A model generated the notes under the pieces. That model searched no databases, was not told the DNA's origin, and worked only from the letters and a program-made list of their open reading frames with translations. Below are positions 3,681 through 7,083 of a DNA stretch of 7,083 nt, piece after piece. Position 1 is the first letter of the stretch, and the number at the start of each line of letters is the position of its first letter. A program made the translations under genes and the position numbers. Location of the stretch: contig WJKV01000099.1 of assembly GCA_014728875.1 (NCBI GenBank), forward strand, positions 1-7,083, written 5' to 3'. The DNA comes from Candidatus Woesearchaeota archaeon (GTDB lineage: Archaea > Nanobdellota > Nanobdellia > Woesearchaeales > WJKV01).

Positions 3681-5618
3681 TCAATGTCTCTTTGATTTTC
3701 TTGATCTTCTTTTTTTACTTGGTTTTCTTTGTCTTTTTGATTGCTCTTTTTTCGGAATCTGTTTTTGCTTTTTTCTTTTTGGGAATCTTAATAACAGAAC
3801 AAGCCCTGCGCCTGCCAGAAAGCCAAGAACAAAGCACAGCAGTAATGCATTCTTGGGAAGGGCTTTTTTCGAAACTATCTTTGGTTCTTTCTTGTGCTTG
3901 AAATAAATCTCAAGGTTTGCCAGTTCAAGTGCATACTCTGAATAAAGCAGGGCAGATGCAGGATCTGTCTCGAGCAGGCTGTTCGCATATTGATAATAGC
4001 TGTAGGCCATAATCGGAAAATTCTTCTGTTCTGAGATTATCTTTTTGGCGACTTCTAATTTTTCCTTTACCAAGATGTCGAGCTGCTCTCTTTTTACATT
4101 CATTGCGCTCAGGATTACATTGGATTCTGCTTTTACTTTTGCGCTCCTGAACAAGCACAGTTCATAGTCCTTGTTCTTGTTGTTCAAGACTGCCTGGTCC
4201 ATTTCTTTTTTTGTTGATGCCAATGCAACCGGAAAAAAGATCTCTGCATACTGCATCCTTTCCTGGGCTTCCTGCAACTTCTCTGCACAGCTCGATCTCA
4301 GGTCCTCTTCTGAGAATTCTTCATCTTCTATGTGTATCTGGAAAAAAGTGCTCCATGCAAGGGCGCTGTACAGCCTTTCCCTGGCAAAAGCAAGCTTGTA
4401 TATCGCGTCTGTGATGTTTGCCTCTTTTTTGAGATGTTCAGAAAATAATCTTCGCGCTTCATCGATCAGCTTGTTCCTTTCGTCAAGCCTTTCCTGGACG
4501 ATGATGTATGTCTGCAGGTTCCTTACAGTATTGTAGTCCTTTTCTTTTATCTGGATCCTGCTTATCTCTTTTGCTTCATTTATGAAATTAGAAGATGTTA
4601 TTAATTTTTGATACAGTAAATTTCTGAAAACAACATTCGCACTGAAACAAAAGCTCGCAGAACTGTAGTAATTGCCCTGACTGAAAAAAGTTTCTGCTTT
4701 CTCTGTATGGTTCAATGCATCTGAAAAATCCTGTTCTGATTCTTTGTCAAAGGCATCGCTGTATTCTTCTATCACTCTTTCTTTTAATTTTTCACTTCTA
4801 TTGCATAAAACAAGAGAAATTTTTTTCATGGTCTCATTATAATTTTCATCTATCTCTAAATTGATAATAGTTTTATCATATGGCGTATTCGTGAAATAAC
4901 TCATCGCCTCTTCCAAAGTGCTGACTTCTATCACATCGATGCCAATGAATCTCCCGTATTCAACCAAATCCAAAGTGTTGTTGTCTGTAATATTGAAGAA
5001 ATTGCCTTCTTCTATGATTGAAGTGTTTTTTACTGCCTGTGAAATGTTCAGGTCAGAGATGTTCCTGTAGAGTTTTGTGACAGACTTATTGTCCAGGAAC
5101 CTGCTTCCTTTTGCAATCAAGACCGCGCTCAGGTTTATAGAATTTGCAGCGTCTATTTTTTCTTTCAATCCTCCTACCGGACCTATGAGCCCTCCGCTGT
5201 TGATCGTGCCTGTGATAGAGAGTTTTTCATTGACGTCCTGTCCTGTCAGCTCGGCAAGCGTAGCAACTGCAAAAGCAGCGCCTGCACTCGGTCCGCCGAT
5301 TATTGCGCTGTCAGCCTTTATTGTGTAAAGAAAATCCTTGTTATCGCAGCTTCCGTCCAGTTCGCTGCATACAATTGTTTTTGCAAAACGCGCGCTTATC
5401 TGGGTATCTATCTTTGTGAGCGGATAGGTTGCAGAATAAACATCTCCTGAACCAGGAATGAGGCGCAAGTATAGATCTGCCAATCCTCCCTGTAAATCCT
5501 CGCCTGCTTTTTCGATCGCAAGCAATTTCAGATGGGTCTGTCCATGAACAAATGTGCTTGAAAATAGGAAAAAAAGTGCGAAAACCAGGAAAAGCAAAAG
5601 GAATTTGTATTTTTTCAT
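3681..5618 (-). CDS. Membrane-anchored extracytoplasmic Lon-like (S16) protease
   Basis: This 645-residue protein resembles the archaeal COG1750 group of Lon-like proteases that lack an AAA+ ATPase domain. It has a Sec signal peptide (1-26, ending FVHGQ), then a Lon proteolytic domain at about 28-240: GGPSAGAAFAVATL holds the nucleophile Ser111 and TGTINSGGLIGPVGGLKEK the general base Lys154, 43 residues apart as in E. coli Lon (Ser679/Lys722). Cys84 and Cys91 could form a disulfide. Residues about 255-585 are helical and charged, a possible coiled-coil or substrate-binding stalk. A single membrane helix (about 590-610) is followed by a 35-residue cytoplasmic tail with 20 Lys/Arg. Several N-x-S/T sequons fit an outside location. 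It probably cleaves unfolded or membrane proteins without ATP; substrates are unknown. The start at 5618 fits a TATA box 27 bp upstream. Confidence 0.9.
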   Translation of the reverse strand: MKKYKFLLLFLVFALFFLFSSTFVHGQTHLKLLAIEKAGEDLQGGLADLYLRLIPGSGDVYSATYPLTKIDTQISARFAKTIVCSELDGSCDNKDFLYTIKADSAIIGGPSAGAAFAVATLAELTGQDVNEKLSITGTINSGGLIGPVGGLKEKIDAANSINLSAVLIAKGSRFLDNKSVTKLYRNISDLNISQAVKNTSIIEEGNFFNITDNNTLDLVEYGRFIGIDVIEVSTLEEAMSYFTNTPYDKTIINLEIDENYNETMKKISLVLCNRSEKLKERVIEEYSDAFDKESEQDFSDALNHTEKAETFFSQGNYYSSASFCFSANVVFRNLLYQKLITSSNFINEAKEISRIQIKEKDYNTVRNLQTYIIVQERLDERNKLIDEARRLFSEHLKKEANITDAIYKLAFARERLYSALAWSTFFQIHIEDEEFSEEDLRSSCAEKLQEAQERMQYAEIFFPVALASTKKEMDQAVLNNKNKDYELCLFRSAKVKAESNVILSAMNVKREQLDILVKEKLEVAKKIISEQKNFPIMAYSYYQYANSLLETDPASALLYSEYALELANLEIYFKHKKEPKIVSKKALPKNALLLCFVLGFLAGAGLVLLLRFPKRKKQKQIPKKEQSKRQRKPSKKRRSRKSKRH

Positions 5619-5640
5619 ACAAATACTGCGAGAACCATCA

Positions 5641-5650
5641 CATATATATG
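5641..5650 (-). promoter_or_regulatory. TATA box of the Lon-like protease gene
   Basis: The palindromic CATATATATG is centred near 5645, 27 bp before the protease ATG at 5618, predicting a leaderless mRNA. Being palindromic it could bind TBP in either direction; only the minus direction leads to a start codon at the right distance. Confidence 0.65.
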
Positions 5651-5661
5651 TTTTGCGTTAG

Positions 5662-5670
5662 CTTTTTATA
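5662..5670 (+). promoter_or_regulatory. TATA box of topA
   Basis: CTTTTTATA is centred near 5667, about 27 bp before the ATG at 5695, again predicting a leaderless mRNA. Its upstream BRE region shares the 11-bp spacer 5651-5661 with the divergent protease promoter. Confidence 0.6.
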
Positions 5671-5694
5671 GAACCTCTTGGTCTTGGAAGAGAT

Positions 5695-7083
5695 ATGGCT
5701 TATGAATTGATTATCAGTGAAAAGCCTCAGGCTAGTAAACGTATCGCAGACGCGCTTGCAGATGCCAAGCCAAAAAAAGAACTGCATAACAAGGTTCCGC
5801 ATTACATTTTAACGCATAATGGCAAGGAGATAGTGATCGCCTGCGCAGTAGGACATCTTTACGGTCTCGCACAAGTGAAGGATAAGAAAAAGAAAAAAGG
5901 ATGGACATATCCTGTCTTTGATGTTGAATGGAAGCCGATAAGCGAGATACAGAAAAAAGGCAGTTTCTCTAAGAAATATCTGGACAATATAAAAAAGTTG
6001 GCAAAGAATGCTGGCTCTTTCACTGTTGCCACTGACTTTGATGTCGAAGGAGAAGTTATAGGCCTCAACTGCATTCGTTTCATCTGCAAGCAAAAAGATG
6101 CCAATAGGATGAAATTCAGCACCTTGACCAAAGAAGATCTAATTGAATCCTACGAACATAAACTCAAACATCTCGAATGGGGGCAGGCTAGAGCAGGAGA
6201 GACAAGGCACATACTTGACTGGTTCTGGGGCATCAATCTTTCCAGGGCTTTGACTCTTGCAGTAAACAAGGCAAGAGGGGGCTTCAAGCTCTTGACCGCA
6301 GGCAGGGTTCAAGGTCCTGCATTGAAACTGATAGTCGACAAAGAAAAAGAAATAAGGGCATTTGTTGCAGAGCCCTATTGGGAACTTCAGCTGCTCGGCG
6401 AGAAAAACAAGCAGCAAATAGAGGCGATGCACACTAACGGCAGGTTCACAGATGAAAAGGCAGTCAAGAAAATATTTGACAAGATAAAAGGCTGCAAGTC
6501 CGCAATTGTTGAAAGCGCAGTAAAAAAGCGGGTTAAGGAAGCGCCACCCTTTCCTTTCGACCTGACAACTTTGCAGACACAGAGCGCGCGCTATTTCAAG
6601 ATGGGGCCGAAAGCAACTCTGAATATTGCGCAGAACCTGTACACGAACGGATACATAAGCTATCCAAGAACAAGCAGCCAGAAACTGCCGGCTAAGCTGG
6701 GATACAAAAAGATATTGAACAAGCTAGGAAAGAATCCGAAATACGAAAAATTGGCTAGCGGAATACTTGATCTGCCGCAGCTAAAGCCAAATGAAGGCCC
6801 GAAGACAGACGATGCGCATCCCAGCATATTTCCTACAGGCATAATCCCGAAAAGATTGAATGATGCAGAGGCGAAAATCTATGACCTGATAGTCAAGAGA
6901 TTTCTTGCAATCTTTGCTCCTCCTGCAGTCAGGGAGCAGATGAAGGTGATTTTTGATGTTAAAGATGAGAAATTCTCAGCAGAAGGCAGCAGAACAGTAG
7001 AGGAGAACTGGTACAAATATTATGCACCTTATCTGAAAAGAAAAGAAATAGAGCTTCCTAAACTGAAAGAGAAGGATGTTGTC
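5695..7083 (+). CDS. topA: DNA topoisomerase I (type IA), N-terminal 463 residues
   Basis: The gene runs off the window after 463 codons; archaeal homologues are usually 600 or more residues, so the C-terminus, where zinc-ribbon domains often lie, is missing. The TOPRIM domain (about 1-150) has LIISEKPQAS with Glu9 and TDFDVEGE with Asp114, Asp116 and Glu118, which bind Mg2+. Then come LTAGRVQGPAL (200-210), a hallmark of type IA enzymes, and the active-site motif YISYPRTSS, whose Tyr323 (codon 6661-6663) forms the 5'-phosphotyrosine link to one cut strand. DAHPSIFPTG (373-382) is also a family motif. The enzyme passes one strand through a break in the other and relaxes negative supercoils. 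There is no helicase domain in the visible part, so nothing suggests reverse gyrase. The start at 5695 fits the TATA box 27 bp upstream; divergent from the Lon-like gene. Confidence 0.96.
   Translation, partial: MAYELIISEKPQASKRIADALADAKPKKELHNKVPHYILTHNGKEIVIACAVGHLYGLAQVKDKKKKKGWTYPVFDVEWKPISEIQKKGSFSKKYLDNIKKLAKNAGSFTVATDFDVEGEVIGLNCIRFICKQKDANRMKFSTLTKEDLIESYEHKLKHLEWGQARAGETRHILDWFWGINLSRALTLAVNKARGGFKLLTAGRVQGPALKLIVDKEKEIRAFVAEPYWELQLLGEKNKQQIEAMHTNGRFTDEKAVKKIFDKIKGCKSAIVESAVKKRVKEAPPFPFDLTTLQTQSARYFKMGPKATLNIAQNLYTNGYISYPRTSSQKLPAKLGYKKILNKLGKNPKYEKLASGILDLPQLKPNEGPKTDDAHPSIFPTGIIPKRLNDAEAKIYDLIVKRFLAIFAPPAVREQMKVIFDVKDEKFSAEGSRTVEENWYKYYAPYLKRKEIELPKLKEKDVV

Noticed and set aside
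5809..6842. Several open frames on the minus strand opposite topA
   Set aside because: They are antisense to a clearly recognised topoisomerase coding sequence and contain no recognisable domain.

Overview
The window looks like a chromosome segment from an archaeon, most likely a small-genome DPANN-type lineage (Woesearchaeota/Nanoarchaeota-like is my guess; the sequence cannot fix the phylum). The main clues are a tRNA-Gly interrupted by a bulge-helix-bulge intron, an archaeal-type topoisomerase IA, an archaeal membrane-bound Lon-like protease (COG1750 type), a MEMO-family protein, AGG/ATA-rich codon use, and TATA boxes centred about 26-28 bp before start codons with no Shine-Dalgarno leader.

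Layout, left to right. 1-348 (+): C-terminal part of a SpoIIM/DUF95-like membrane protein. 374-943 (-): a 189-residue coiled-coil protein, converging on the first gene across an AT-only hairpin. 967-1084 (-): tRNA-Gly(UCC) with a 47-nt intron in the T-loop, 23 nt upstream of the coiled-coil gene and probably on the same transcript. 1171-1398 and 1400-2200 (+): a two-gene operon of a small two-helix membrane protein and a MEMO1-like protein. 2201-3226 (-): a membrane-anchored protein with two phospholipase D HKD domains; its stop codon abuts the MEMO stop in a palindromic TGATCA. 3227-3680: a gene-poor stretch holding an apparent structured RNA locus, with its own TATA box and two tandem hairpin units whose stems show compensatory base changes. 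3681-5618 (-): a secreted, membrane-anchored Lon-family Ser/Lys protease with a very basic C-terminal tail. 5695-7083 (+): the first 463 residues of DNA topoisomerase I, divergent from the protease gene, with the two core promoters packed into 75 bp.

No obvious single pathway links the genes. Three products (SpoIIM-like, HKD and Lon-like) are membrane or cell-surface proteins; the rest are information processing (tRNA, topoisomerase) or conserved proteins of unclear role (MEMO). The most unusual parts are the 3358-3636 repeat/hairpin locus, which I do not recognise as any known RNA family, and the T-loop intron in the tRNA. Where promoters can be read, genes that start a transcript appear leaderless, while genes in second position (MEMO and the coiled-coil gene after the tRNA) have purine-rich Shine-Dalgarno-like sequence before the start.
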